Shown here one piece after another: positions 10,054 through 18,999 of a stretch of DNA of 64,000 bases. The notes below the pieces were generated by a model. It did no database searches, had not been told where the DNA came from, and saw only the letters and a program-made list of their open reading frames with translations. Source of the stretch: Kangiella sp. (GTDB lineage Bacteria > Pseudomonadota > Gammaproteobacteria > Enterobacterales > Kangiellaceae). The stretch lies in assembly GCA_028284185.1 (NCBI GenBank), contig JANQSG010000017.1:248001-312000 (forward strand), in the 5' to 3' direction. Numbering within the stretch: position 1 is the stretch's first letter; each line of letters begins with the position of its first letter. Position numbers and translations under genes: made by a program.

Positions 10054-11943
10054 TTACAGTTCCGCTTTGTTGCCTTTTTCTTCTAACCAGGTTTTACGAT
10101 CGTTAGCACGTTTTTTGGATAACAACATATCCATAATCTGTTCCGAGTTGTCGCCGCCATCGATGGTCAGTTGCACCAAGCGGCGGGTTTCTTGCGCCAT
10201 AGTAGTTTCACGCAACTGCTTAGGATTCATTTCGCCTAAACCTTTAAAACGTTGTATTTGTACCTTACCACGTTTTTTCTCAGCTTTAATGCGATCTAAA
10301 ATACCTTGCTTTTCATCTTCATCCAGTGCGTAAAAAACCTCTTTACCGATATCAATTCGAAACAAAGGTGGCATCGCCACATACACATGACCAGCTCGCA
10401 CCAATGGTCTGAAATGCCTTAAAAAAAGGGCACAAAGTAAAGTTGCAATGTGCAAACCATCTGAATCCGCATCCGCTAAAATGCAAATCTTGCCATAGCG
10501 CAACTTGGACAAATCATCCGAATTAGGATCAAGCCCAATCGCTATAGAAATATCATGCACTTCCTGTGAAGCTAAAATTTGATTGGAGTCCACTTCCCAG
10601 GTATTCAGGATTTTTCCTCGCAATGGCATAATCGCTTGAAACTCTTTATCACGCGCCTGTTTGGCCGAACCACCAGCAGAATCCCCCTCGACTAAAAATA
10701 GCTCACTAGCCATAGCATCCTGACCCACACAATCAGCCAGCTTACCTGGCAGTGCCGGGCCCTGGGTCACTTTTTTACGTGCTACTTTTTTACCCGCCCG
10801 CATTCGTTTGTGAGCATTGGCAATAGCGCGTTCTGCCAATAAATCACCAATGGTTGGATTCTGGTTTAACCATAAACTAAAAGCATCTTTGACCACCCCC
10901 GCAACAAAAGTGGCGCATTGACGAGAGGATAAACGCTCTTTGGTTTGGCCAGAAAATTGCGGATCATCAAGCTTGACGGATAGCACGTAAGAAATCCGCT
11001 CCCACATATCATCGGCGGTCAATTTCACGCCGCGCGGCAATAGATTGCGGAATTCGCAAAACTCACGCATGGCATCAATCACACCATTTCTGAGTCCATT
11101 AACATGAGTTCCACCTTGAGCTGTTGGGATCAAATTAACATAAGACTCAGCCAGACAATCACCACCTTCCGGCAGCCACATAAAAGCCCAGTCTACTGCT
11201 TCTGACTCACCCTGCATGGAACCAGTAAAAGGCTCATCGGGCAACTTTTCAAAACCACCAGCTGTTTCCAATAAATAAGCGGTTAAACCATCTTCATACA
11301 ACCATTCTTCTTTTTCACCTTTCTTTTTATTATCAAAAATGACCTTTAAACCAGGGCATAAAATAGCTTTGGCTTTTAATAGGTGTAGCAAACGTGAAAC
11401 TGAGAATTTGTCCGAATCAAAGTATTGCGGATCAGGCCAAAACTTGACCGATGTTCCAGTATTACGTTTGCCCACCTCGCCAACCACTTTTAGATCGGTT
11501 TTCTTAAAACCATCCTCAAAAGCCATGGTAAACTGTTTACCATCACGTTTAACCGTAACTTCAACTCGTTTGGATAAAGCATTAACCACCGAGATCCCAA
11601 CTCCGTGTAAACCACCGGAAAATTGGTAGTTTTTGTTGGAAAATTTGCCGCCTGCATGTAATTTACTTAAAATCAGTTCAACACCAGGAATACCCTCTTC
11701 GGGATGAATATCCACTGGCATACCACGACCATCATCGATCACCTCCAGCGAATCGTCTTTGTACAAAATGACCTGAACCGTACGTGCGTGACCGGCTAAA
11801 GCTTCATCCACACTGTTATCAATAACTTCTTGTGCTAAGTGATTGGGACGACTGGTATCAGTGTACATTCCCGGGCGTTTTTTAACTGGCTCTAGCCCGC
11901 TCAGAACTTCAATGGCTTCTGCGTTATATTGCTGATTCGACAT
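10054..11943 (-). CDS. parE: DNA topoisomerase IV subunit B
   Basis: The ATPase subunit of topoisomerase IV. The 629-residue protein shows the GHKL ATP site (EVIDNSVDEA, DDGRGMPVD and GGLHGVG), the transducer domain, and the TOPRIM motifs EGDSAGG and DADSDG that hold the catalytic Mg2+. The length fits ParE; GyrB of gammaproteobacteria is about 800 residues because of an insert. It stands upstream of parC in the same direction, after cpdA, as in E. coli, except that the esterase gene yqiA found there between cpdA and parE is missing. About 160 bases before the start hold no gene and may carry its own promoter. Confidence 0.97.
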   Translation of the reverse strand: MSNQQYNAEAIEVLSGLEPVKKRPGMYTDTSRPNHLAQEVIDNSVDEALAGHARTVQVILYKDDSLEVIDDGRGMPVDIHPEEGIPGVELILSKLHAGGKFSNKNYQFSGGLHGVGISVVNALSKRVEVTVKRDGKQFTMAFEDGFKKTDLKVVGEVGKRNTGTSVKFWPDPQYFDSDKFSVSRLLHLLKAKAILCPGLKVIFDNKKKGEKEEWLYEDGLTAYLLETAGGFEKLPDEPFTGSMQGESEAVDWAFMWLPEGGDCLAESYVNLIPTAQGGTHVNGLRNGVIDAMREFCEFRNLLPRGVKLTADDMWERISYVLSVKLDDPQFSGQTKERLSSRQCATFVAGVVKDAFSLWLNQNPTIGDLLAERAIANAHKRMRAGKKVARKKVTQGPALPGKLADCVGQDAMASELFLVEGDSAGGSAKQARDKEFQAIMPLRGKILNTWEVDSNQILASQEVHDISIAIGLDPNSDDLSKLRYGKICILADADSDGLHIATLLCALFLRHFRPLVRAGHVYVAMPPLFRIDIGKEVFYALDEDEKQGILDRIKAEKKRGKVQIQRFKGLGEMNPKQLRETTMAQETRRLVQLTIDGGDNSEQIMDMLLSKKRANDRKTWLEEKGNKAEL

Positions 11944-12107
11944 AAATTCTTGATTATTAAAACAATAAGTATTGGGGTTATTATTCTTTAAAACTCAATA
12001 TCTTGAGTTTGTCATGGCATCTTATCCTATAAAGCCCGATCCGCAAGTGCAAGTAAAAAATAGGAATATAAAAAATAATCTGCTGAAAAGAAACTAGCTT
12101 GAAGTGA

Positions 12108-12938
12108 CTAATAGCCAGTAGCCGTTTTATCCAGGGTTAACTCGAAATTTTCAACGCGAAAGACCTGGCTTTTTATCTGCCCATCGGCGCTAAACTCATA
12201 CAACCGATAACCTGGCAATTCGTCACTAATGGCAAAGTTTTTAGATTTAGCCTTAAATTGAACGCAAGTCGAAGGTACTGAAAAGTATTGTACTCCCTCT
12301 TGTTCAATGGCTATAGCTTGATGGATATGTCCAAAACCACAAGCCTTAACATGACTATAACTGGCCAGCATTTGAGTAAATTCTTCACAATTTTTAATAC
12401 CTATTACGTCGATCCAGTCGGTATCCGTATAAACCGGATGGTGATGGGTAAAAACAATGGTTGGCTTTTGATTCTGATCCAATTTCTGCTTTAACCACTC
12501 CATTTCCTGCTCATTAATCATGCCATAAACTTCTCCCTCAACTTGGCTATGAGCCAATAGAATCTGCCAATGGCGTGTTTGGAAAGCTTGTGAGGTATGC
12601 AACTGTTCGCTATTCAAATGTTCTAACAAATACCCCATTTCATCGTGGTTACCGGCTAGGCAAAGCACCGGACAATCGAATGACTCCATCTGACTGGCAA
12701 AAAAGCGATAGGACTCTGCCGAGAGATCTTGAGAAATATCGCCAGTAACCACAATCGCATCTAAATCCTTATGATTTATTTTTACTGACTGCAAAGTAGC
12801 TAAAAAGCTATCACGCGTATTGACGCCCAATAAGCAAGCATTAGCGTCAGCGAACAGGTGTGGATCAGAAATTTGAACCAGTTTGAAGGTTTCATCGGCA
12901 GTAGCCAATGTATGAATTATCTGCCTGACTTTACTCAA
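12108..12938 (-). CDS. cpdA: 3',5'-cyclic-AMP phosphodiesterase
   Basis: A calcineurin-type metallophosphoesterase that hydrolyses cAMP. The 276-residue protein carries the full metal-ligand set in order: SDPHLF, GDISQD, GNHDE, THHHPVY and GHIHQ. Length and position between the DUF1249 gene and parE fit CpdA. The start is a TTG (12938-12936) preceded by an AGGGAAA-type ribosome site; no ATG is available near the N-terminus. The gap to the upstream DUF1249 gene is 42 bases, suggesting one transcript from nudF onward. Confidence 0.9.
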   Translation of the reverse strand: MSKVRQIIHTLATADETFKLVQISDPHLFADANACLLGVNTRDSFLATLQSVKINHKDLDAIVVTGDISQDLSAESYRFFASQMESFDCPVLCLAGNHDEMGYLLEHLNSEQLHTSQAFQTRHWQILLAHSQVEGEVYGMINEQEMEWLKQKLDQNQKPTIVFTHHHPVYTDTDWIDVIGIKNCEEFTQMLASYSHVKACGFGHIHQAIAIEQEGVQYFSVPSTCVQFKAKSKNFAISDELPGYRLYEFSADGQIKSQVFRVENFELTLDKTATGY

Positions 12939-12980
12939 AAAATAGTTTCCCTAAATATTTCATAAATTATTACTGATTTT

Positions 12981-13463
12981 TTAAGATAAAAACGCCAATT
13001 GAGTCTTATAATTAACGTCTATTTTGGCATATTGCAGACAAAAACTGAGCCATTCGGCTAAAAAGCGGTTCAGCTGAAGCTTTTCATCAACCTGTTTCAT
13101 TTCATCATTTGGCACTGGATAAACGGGCGCGAGCATAGCATCATTAACCCCCGATAAAACCTCAGCCATTTGTGCATCATGATAAAGCCGCACACAATAA
13201 TCGCGGCTCAAGTGGTTTTCTAGATCCTGCTGTAGTAACTGAAAAGTTTGCGTATAGCGGCTGCTTTGCAGTAACCGAATCTGTAACTCGGGCTGCTGCT
13301 CAATTTGAATGGTTTTACAAAACTGTGAGTCCAGTTTTTTCGGCTCTGCCTGAGACTCTGGCCGAGATTCCGGCAATAGGCGGCACATTTTGGCATAATT
13401 TGAGGCGCATAACGCCATAAATACTTTTAGATCTGGTCGATATTTTTTTGTTCTCATTACCAT
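12981..13463 (-). CDS. yqiB: DUF1249 (YqiB family) protein
   Basis: A 160-residue cytoplasmic protein of the DUF1249 family, function unknown. It keeps the family features: an N-terminal YRPDLKVF segment, RLLPESRP, ESRYT-like RLLQSSRYTQ, VRLYHDAQMAEV in the middle, and the conserved FLAEWLSFCL near the end. Its start codon overlaps the stop of nudF by one base (TAATG at 13463), so the two are probably translationally coupled. The same nudF-yqiB-cpdA order is found in E. coli. Confidence 0.88.
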   Translation of the reverse strand: MVMRTKKYRPDLKVFMALCASNYAKMCRLLPESRPESQAEPKKLDSQFCKTIQIEQQPELQIRLLQSSRYTQTFQLLQQDLENHLSRDYCVRLYHDAQMAEVLSGVNDAMLAPVYPVPNDEMKQVDEKLQLNRFLAEWLSFCLQYAKIDVNYKTQLAFLS

Positions 13464-14071
13464 TAATCGCTGAAACTTAACCTCGCTTCATTAAGAAAAA
13501 ACCACTGAATAGCAATTAAAGCCATTGCATTATTAATACGCCCTTGTTGCAACATTTTCAAGAGCTCAGTTTTATCAATTCGCCAAACCTTGATGTCTTC
13601 TTGTTCACTCTCAAGACCTGCAAACTGACTCACAGTATCTGCATCGATCAAACCTAAATACAACTCTATCTGTTCATTAGTCCAGCCGGGACTAACCCAA
13701 TAACTCTGCATCGGAATTAGTTTTTGAATCGAAGCTCCAGCTTCCTCCATTGATTCTCTATGAGCCACTTGACTGCCTTTTTCGTTCCCTTCAACAATGC
13801 CAGCAACGATTTCCAGCAACCAGGGGCTTTCCTTATCCTCTAAAGCACCAACACGAAACTGTTCCACCAGAACAAACTGCTCAAGCCTGGGATCGTAAAG
13901 TAAAACTCCAACCGCCTTTGCCCGCATCACCAACTCTCGCTGTACTTGAAATTGTTTACCTCCACGAAACAAAGCGTGCTCTAATGTCAGCCTGGATAAA
14001 CTCATAAAGCCCTGGTAAATAGACTCTTGCCTATGAACTCTTACCTGTTCTTTTGTAAACATTTTTTTCAA
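13463..14071 (-). CDS. nudF: ADP-ribose pyrophosphatase (Nudix)
   Basis: Hydrolyses ADP-ribose and related ADP-sugars to AMP and sugar phosphate. The Nudix box is complete: G-x5-E-x7-R-E-x2-E-E-x-G (from GIVEGNE to EEAG), in a 202-residue protein of NudF size. AGGA seven bases upstream favours the TTG at 14071 over an ATG three codons later that lacks a ribosome site. It heads the leftward nudF-DUF1249-cpdA-parE-parC group and diverges from the Pcm-like/tolC pair, as nudF and tolC do in E. coli. Confidence 0.9.
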   Translation of the reverse strand: MKKMFTKEQVRVHRQESIYQGFMSLSRLTLEHALFRGGKQFQVQRELVMRAKAVGVLLYDPRLEQFVLVEQFRVGALEDKESPWLLEIVAGIVEGNEKGSQVAHRESMEEAGASIQKLIPMQSYWVSPGWTNEQIELYLGLIDADTVSQFAGLESEQEDIKVWRIDKTELLKMLQQGRINNAMALIAIQWFFLNEARLSFSD

Positions 14072-14231
14072 ACATCTATCCTATTGAAATCATTAAACTA
14101 ATTGTCTATTTTTAAACTCTATCGTAAAGTATAAAACATCCCAAGCCTAGTTGCTTCATAATCTGTTACACTTGCAGTATTGTTTGAAATATCAATAACT
14201 TTTATTCTTACCCAACAATAAAGAGAAACCT

Positions 14232-14903
14232 ATGCAAAGCTTGCAATCTTTTGATAATGAAATGGCCAGAATTAATATGGTGGAACAACAAATCCGCCCC
14301 TGGCAGCTTTTTGACAATCGAGTTTTGGATTTGTTCGCTAGTATGCCGCGAGAACGTTTCGTGCCCGAAAAGTATCGGTCATTGGCTTACTCGGATTGTA
14401 AAATACCCTTGAGTCAAAATCAGATGATGATGCCTCCGCGGGAAGAAGCTCGTATGTTACAAGCACTCAATGTACAAAAGAGTGATTTGATTCTTGAAGT
14501 GGGGACTGGCAGCGGATTTGTAACAGCACTTTTAGCCACTTCAGGCTACAAAGTGCATTCGATAGAAATTATCAAAGATTATATCGAGCAGGCTCAAACT
14601 ATCTGTGAGTCCTTAGGGATTGGCAATATAGAATTTGAAGAAGGCGATGCAGCTAATGGTTGGCCGCATTATGGTCCTTACGATGTAATAGCCATTACTG
14701 GTGGTTTCTATGAACTGCCAGAGAGCTTTAAAAAATCACTTAACATCGGTGGTCGTCTATTTTGTATCGAAGGCTCGAGCCCAGCTATGCAAGCAAAATT
14801 AATCACACGTGTGGATGATGAAAAATGGTTGGAAGAAAACTTATTTGAAACCGATATCGAACTATTAATCAATGCAAAAAAAGCAGAAGCTTTTGTATTT
14901 TAA
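14232..14903 (+). CDS. Pcm-like SAM-dependent methyltransferase
   Basis: A 223-residue protein of the protein-L-isoaspartate O-methyltransferase family, a Rossmann methyltransferase with motif I LEVGTGSGF near residues 84-92, and a family-typical N-terminus (NMVEQQIRPW, PRERFVP). This branch is often found immediately upstream of tolC. It lacks a clear match to the canonical Pcm substrate segment, so repair of isoaspartyl residues is not assured. The gap to tolC is 34 bases, suggesting one transcript. Confidence 0.82.
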   Translation: MQSLQSFDNEMARINMVEQQIRPWQLFDNRVLDLFASMPRERFVPEKYRSLAYSDCKIPLSQNQMMMPPREEARMLQALNVQKSDLILEVGTGSGFVTALLATSGYKVHSIEIIKDYIEQAQTICESLGIGNIEFEEGDAANGWPHYGPYDVIAITGGFYELPESFKKSLNIGGRLFCIEGSSPAMQAKLITRVDDEKWLEENLFETDIELLINAKKAEAFVF

Positions 14904-14937
14904 CAAAATTAAAAAATATTGAAGAGATAAACAGAGT

Positions 14938-16320
14938 ATGAAAAAAACACTTATCGCAGTTAGTGTGAGTTTAAGTTTATTTACCACTACAGCTATTGCT
15001 GAAAAACCCACCAGCATTAAAAATGCTCAAGCGACTGACTTGATGCAGGTTTATCGGGACTCCTTGCTCAACGATACTCAATATAAAGTCAGTGAAGCCA
15101 ATTTAAAAGCAACTGAACAAGGTGTGCGCATTAGTCGTTCAAGCCTATTGCCACAAATTAGCGGTAGTGCAACTCGTTCTAGAAATGATGGCGACCGTTT
15201 TACTGATGTATCGCTAGATGGTTCAGCGCCCGGCGTTATTAACGACGTTACTGACACCACTAGTTATAGAATTCAACTTAGCCAATCAGTATTTGATTGG
15301 GCAAACTGGATAGCCCTCGATCAAGCCTCATTAAGAGTAAGAGCATCGGAGCTTAATCATGCAGCCAGCTTACAAGACTTAATGAGCCGCAGTGTTCAAG
15401 CATATTTTAACGTGCTTTCTGCCGAAGAAAATCTAGCAACAACCCAAGCTGAATTAGAAGCACTTAAAAAGCAATTGGACTTAACACGCGAACAGTATGA
15501 ATCTGGCCTGGCAAACGCTACTGATTTTCTAAATGCACAGGCTAACTATGATCAATCCTTAGCTAATGAAGTAGCTCTACAGAATAGTTTAACTATTGCC
15601 AAAGAATCACTCAGACAGTTAACCAGTAATTACTATGTTTCGCTAGAAGGACTTAATGATCAAGTGAATTTAAGTGAACCAACACCAAATAATATTGATG
15701 ATTGGACGCGAGTAGCTTCTCAAGAAAACTTAGGATTAAAAGCTCAACAAATGAATGTTAAGGTTGCACAAAAGGAAATAAAAAGAAACCGTAGCGGCCA
15801 CTATCCAAGTCTAAACTTTAATGTGAATTATACAGACAGCGATAGCGATACTAGCAGAAATGCTTCTCCATCAATAAACACATTGTCAGATGGTTATAAT
15901 GCAGGCTTAACCTTAAGTGTACCGATTTTTTCTGGTTTTAGAACCAGCGCACAAACCGAACAGGCACGCCAAAATTACTTAAGTTCCAGTCATCAACATG
16001 AACAAACGGCTCGTAAAGTGCAAGCCGATGTGCGCAATGCTTTTACGAATTTACAAGCAGCTATAGCCTCTTTTAACGCCTATAAACGCAGTCTCGATTC
16101 TAATCAAAGCTCATTAGAAGCGACGCAAGAAGGTTATCAAGCCGGTACTCGTAATATTATCGACGTGTTAAATGCCACCCGTAGTTATTACAATGCACGC
16201 CGCAATCTTACCAGAGCCAAATATGATTACCTCAACAATGGTATTAAGTTAAAGTTAGCGGCTGGAACTCTGACTGAGCAAGATCTGGAAGAAATTAATC
16301 AGCTATTATTAAAATATTAA
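14938..16320 (+). CDS. tolC: TolC family outer-membrane efflux channel
   Basis: The outer-membrane exit duct for tripartite efflux pumps and type I secretion. The 460-residue precursor begins with a signal peptide (MKKTLIAVSVSLSLF..., cleavage likely after AIA at about 21), followed by two repeated helical/barrel halves. Family features include the N-terminal DLMQVYRDSL segment and repeated LxAxxNYxxA / VLNATRSYYNAR heptad patterns. Its position opposite nudF matches E. coli tolC. Its stop overlaps that of waaA by four bases. Confidence 0.93.
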   Translation: MKKTLIAVSVSLSLFTTTAIAEKPTSIKNAQATDLMQVYRDSLLNDTQYKVSEANLKATEQGVRISRSSLLPQISGSATRSRNDGDRFTDVSLDGSAPGVINDVTDTTSYRIQLSQSVFDWANWIALDQASLRVRASELNHAASLQDLMSRSVQAYFNVLSAEENLATTQAELEALKKQLDLTREQYESGLANATDFLNAQANYDQSLANEVALQNSLTIAKESLRQLTSNYYVSLEGLNDQVNLSEPTPNNIDDWTRVASQENLGLKAQQMNVKVAQKEIKRNRSGHYPSLNFNVNYTDSDSDTSRNASPSINTLSDGYNAGLTLSVPIFSGFRTSAQTEQARQNYLSSSHQHEQTARKVQADVRNAFTNLQAAIASFNAYKRSLDSNQSSLEATQEGYQAGTRNIIDVLNATRSYYNARRNLTRAKYDYLNNGIKLKLAAGTLTEQDLEEINQLLLKY

Positions 16321-17573
16321 ATACTTTTTAAGGTGCTCTGGATCACTGTTAAAACTTTATCCAAAGCACCTTGATTTGATTCTACAAATGCTTTGGCAGT
16401 CTTCCCCATTGCCTGAACTAATTCTAGGTCATCAGCCATATCTTCTAAAACGATTACTAAATCATTTGCATTTTCAACAATAACTGCTGCTTTGCGCTCT
16501 AATAAAGAATCAAACAAATATTGGAAGTTATGGTAATTAGGACCAGTAATAATTGGTTTTGCGTAGTAAGCAGCCTCTATAGCATTATGGCCACCAATAT
16601 TTACTAAGCTGCCGCCAATAAAAGCAACCTTTGCCTTTTGATAGGCTGCCAATAATTCTCCCATACTATCACCAAGTAATACCTGTGATTGTTCAGACCA
16701 AGATGTAGAGTTTGAGCGTCGAGAAAATTTAAAGCCCTGTTTCTCAATTTGCGTTGCCACTTGTTGAAAACGCTCAGGGTGACGCGGAACTAAGATCAGT
16801 TTTGCCTCTGGGATATATTCTAGTAATTTTTTATGGGTTTTTAATACTAGCTCATCTTCACCTTGATGGGTGCTGGCAGCAATCCATACAAAACACTGCT
16901 CCCAAAAAGGAAAGTAGTCCTGAGGATCACTGGAAGGAAATTGGGCATCAAACTTTATATTTCCGGTAATTTGCAAATTTGACTCAAAAACACCTAATTG
17001 AATAAATCGTCTGGCATCCGCTTGGTTAACCGAAAGCACTTTAGTTAAATTTGAAAAAAGCTGCCTGGTGGTCTGAGGAAAACAAAGGTATTTCCTAGCA
17101 GACGACTCGGACATTCTGGCATTAGCTAAAATTATCGGAATGTTTTTTTTATTTAAATGGTCTAACCAATTAGGCCATAGCTCCGTTTCCATTACAACGA
17201 CCATTTTAGGAGAGATTCTCTTTATGAACCGTTTAATAGTACCGGGCAAATCACACGGTGAATAGTAATGAATCACCTTGCTTCCTAACTGTTCATGCAA
17301 TAGCTTGGCTCCAGTAGGCGTGGTGGTGGTCACTACAATTTTTAAAGTCGAATTAGTCTCCAATAATCGCTTTATAATTGAAACAGCACCACTGGTTTCA
17401 CCCATAGAAACCGCATGAAACCAGATATCCGTTTGCTGATGCCAGGCAACAAAACCAAAGCGCTGACGAAAAGGTTCTCGATATTGGGGTGGTTTCAGGC
17501 TCTTAAAGAACCAGCGCACACACATAAGCGGCGATAAAAGGTAGTAAATAACAGTATAGGTAATTTTAACCAT
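16317..17573 (-). CDS. waaA: 3-deoxy-D-manno-octulosonic acid (Kdo) transferase
   Basis: Transfers Kdo from CMP-Kdo to lipid IVA at the inner face of the inner membrane, starting the LPS core. The 418-residue protein has an N-terminal membrane anchor (about 3-22), the WFHAVSMGE motif with the catalytic Glu, the VVMETELWPN motif, and the nucleotide-binding C-terminal half with VPRHPERF and GGSLVNIGGHN. All are typical of WaaA. Convergent with tolC, sharing TTAA at 16317-16320. ATG start at 17573. Confidence 0.95.
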   Translation of the reverse strand: MVKITYTVIYYLLSPLMCVRWFFKSLKPPQYREPFRQRFGFVAWHQQTDIWFHAVSMGETSGAVSIIKRLLETNSTLKIVVTTTTPTGAKLLHEQLGSKVIHYYSPCDLPGTIKRFIKRISPKMVVVMETELWPNWLDHLNKKNIPIILANARMSESSARKYLCFPQTTRQLFSNLTKVLSVNQADARRFIQLGVFESNLQITGNIKFDAQFPSSDPQDYFPFWEQCFVWIAASTHQGEDELVLKTHKKLLEYIPEAKLILVPRHPERFQQVATQIEKQGFKFSRRSNSTSWSEQSQVLLGDSMGELLAAYQKAKVAFIGGSLVNIGGHNAIEAAYYAKPIITGPNYHNFQYLFDSLLERKAAVIVENANDLVIVLEDMADDLELVQAMGKTAKAFVESNQGALDKVLTVIQSTLKSI

Positions 17574-17582
17574 GAGTAATTG

Positions 17583-17879
17583 CTATTTCTTTTCTTGCTT
17601 GGCTTTTAACGCTCTTTGCTTACGAACCTCTTTTGGATCTGCAAGCAAAGGTCGATAAATCTCAATACGATCACCGGCATACAGGGTATCACTCAACTTG
17701 GCAAGCTTGCTAAAGACACCAACCCTGTCACGCTGAAGGTCAATTTCAGGATAAATGTCCAGAATACCAGATTGCTCTATAACTTCTTGAATTGTATGAT
17801 TTTTTTCAACATCAATTGACAATAAGGTTTGTTTATCTGGCAAGGCATAGGCAACTTCTACTTTGATTTTATTCGACAT
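17583..17879 (-). CDS. rnfH: RnfH family (UPF0125) ubiquitin-fold protein
   Basis: A 98-residue protein with a beta-grasp fold of the RnfH/RatB family: N-terminal VEVAYALPDKQ, central LDIYPEID and GVFSKLAKL, then the conserved DRIEIYRPL and a basic tail. The molecular role is not established. It follows ratA with 12 bases between, the usual ratA-rnfH pair, and smpB diverges from them as in many gammaproteobacteria. Confidence 0.92.
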   Translation of the reverse strand: MSNKIKVEVAYALPDKQTLLSIDVEKNHTIQEVIEQSGILDIYPEIDLQRDRVGVFSKLAKLSDTLYAGDRIEIYRPLLADPKEVRKQRALKAKQEKK

Positions 17880-17891
17880 TCCACCAATCCA

Positions 17892-18338
17892 TTAAGACAC
17901 ATCCGTTTCAGCATAAACCTGTTTCGCCCTTTGCGTAAAAGCATCCACAAAACTCTCTGCCAATTGACTAAATATTTTTCCAAAAACCAGGCCCAGCAAT
18001 TTACTGCTGAATTCAAACTCCACTAACAGTTCTATTTTTGACGCCGAGTTGGATAATGGAGTAAAAGTCCAATAACCATTTAAAAACTTAAAAGGTCCAT
18101 CCACCAAATTCATTTCAATGCTAGAGTAAGGTTCATTAATATTTTTAGTGGTAAAAGCCTGTTCAAAATTTCCCTTAGCTACGGTTAAACTGGCCACAAC
18201 CGAATCAGCATTACGCTCAATAATACGAGCACCACCACAATAAGGTACAAATTCAGGGTAAGCTTCAATCTCATCAACCAGTTGAAACATCTGCTGGCAA
18301 CTATAAGGTACTATGGCTTGTCGATTAACCCGTTTCAT
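17892..18338 (-). CDS. ratA: RatA family START-like protein (CoQ10-binding / toxin RatA)
   Basis: A 148-residue polyketide-cyclase/START-fold protein. E. coli RatA was described as blocking 50S-30S joining; homologues (Coq10) bind ubiquinone, so the native role is debated. Family features: VPYSCQQMFQLVDEIEAYPEFVPYC at the start, LVDGPFKFLNGYW in the middle and LAESFVDAFTQRAK at the end. I chose the ATG at 18338 because it matches the family start; a TTG at 18359 would add seven residues without a better ribosome site. Confidence 0.92.
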   Translation of the reverse strand: MKRVNRQAIVPYSCQQMFQLVDEIEAYPEFVPYCGGARIIERNADSVVASLTVAKGNFEQAFTTKNINEPYSSIEMNLVDGPFKFLNGYWTFTPLSNSASKIELLVEFEFSSKLLGLVFGKIFSQLAESFVDAFTQRAKQVYAETDVS

Positions 18339-18441
18339 ACAGATCAAGTTTCGTTTCAATGCGCCGATTGTAGCATCGGACTAAGGCGAAATGCTATAAT
18401 TCAACCAGATTTACCGACACTATTCTCATTAGGAATTTCAT

Positions 18442-18921
18442 TTGGCTAAAAAGAAAAATAAGACAACATCCAATACCATTGCGCTGAATAAAAAAGCTCG
18501 GCACGACTACTTTATTGAACATACCTTTGAAGCAGGTTTGGTCTTACAGGGCTGGGAAGTCAAAAGCTTGAGAGCTGGTAAAGCCAATTTAGCTGAAAGC
18601 TACGTATTGCTTAAAGATGGCGAAGCCTGGCTATTCGGCTGCCATATATCGCCATTAATTAGTGCTTCAACCCATGTTATTGCCGATCCTTTACGCACAC
18701 GCAAGCTTTTGCTACATAATCAGGAACTGGCCCAGTTGTTTCGAGGCTCTGAGCAGCAAGGCTATACGGTTGTAGCATTATCCTTATACTGGAAGAACTC
18801 GAAAGTAAAACTGGAAATTGGACTGGCAAAAGGTAAAAAACTGCATGATAAACGAGCATCGGAAAAAGAACGAGAGTGGAATAAAACCAAAGAGCGTTTA
18901 ATGAAACATCACGCCAATTAA
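18442..18921 (+). CDS. smpB: tmRNA-binding protein SmpB
   Basis: Binds the tRNA-like domain of tmRNA and places it in stalled ribosomes for trans-translation. The 159-residue protein carries the SmpB core ([36 protein letters not shown]-like [19 protein letters not shown]) and the basic tail KGKKLHDKR that enters the mRNA channel. The start is a TTG with AGGA seven bases upstream. Its partner RNA gene ssrA lies 4.3 kb downstream on the same strand. Confidence 0.97.
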   Translation: MAKKKNKTTSNTIALNKKARHDYFIEHTFEAGLVLQGWEVKSLRAGKANLAESYVLLKDGEAWLFGCHISPLISASTHVIADPLRTRKLLLHNQELAQLFRGSEQQGYTVVALSLYWKNSKVKLEIGLAKGKKLHDKRASEKEREWNKTKERLMKHHAN

Positions 18922-18999
18922 AGCTAAACCAGGCTATAATTGAGAATAGTATGATTCTTTAAGCTATCTTGTTACAATTTACTTATTAGTAATTATTAT

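Noticed and set aside
10067..11629. Open frames antisense to parE and similar frames opposite other long genes
   Set aside because: They are shadows of strongly conserved genes, lack ribosome sites, and have skewed Ser/Arg/Leu compositions.
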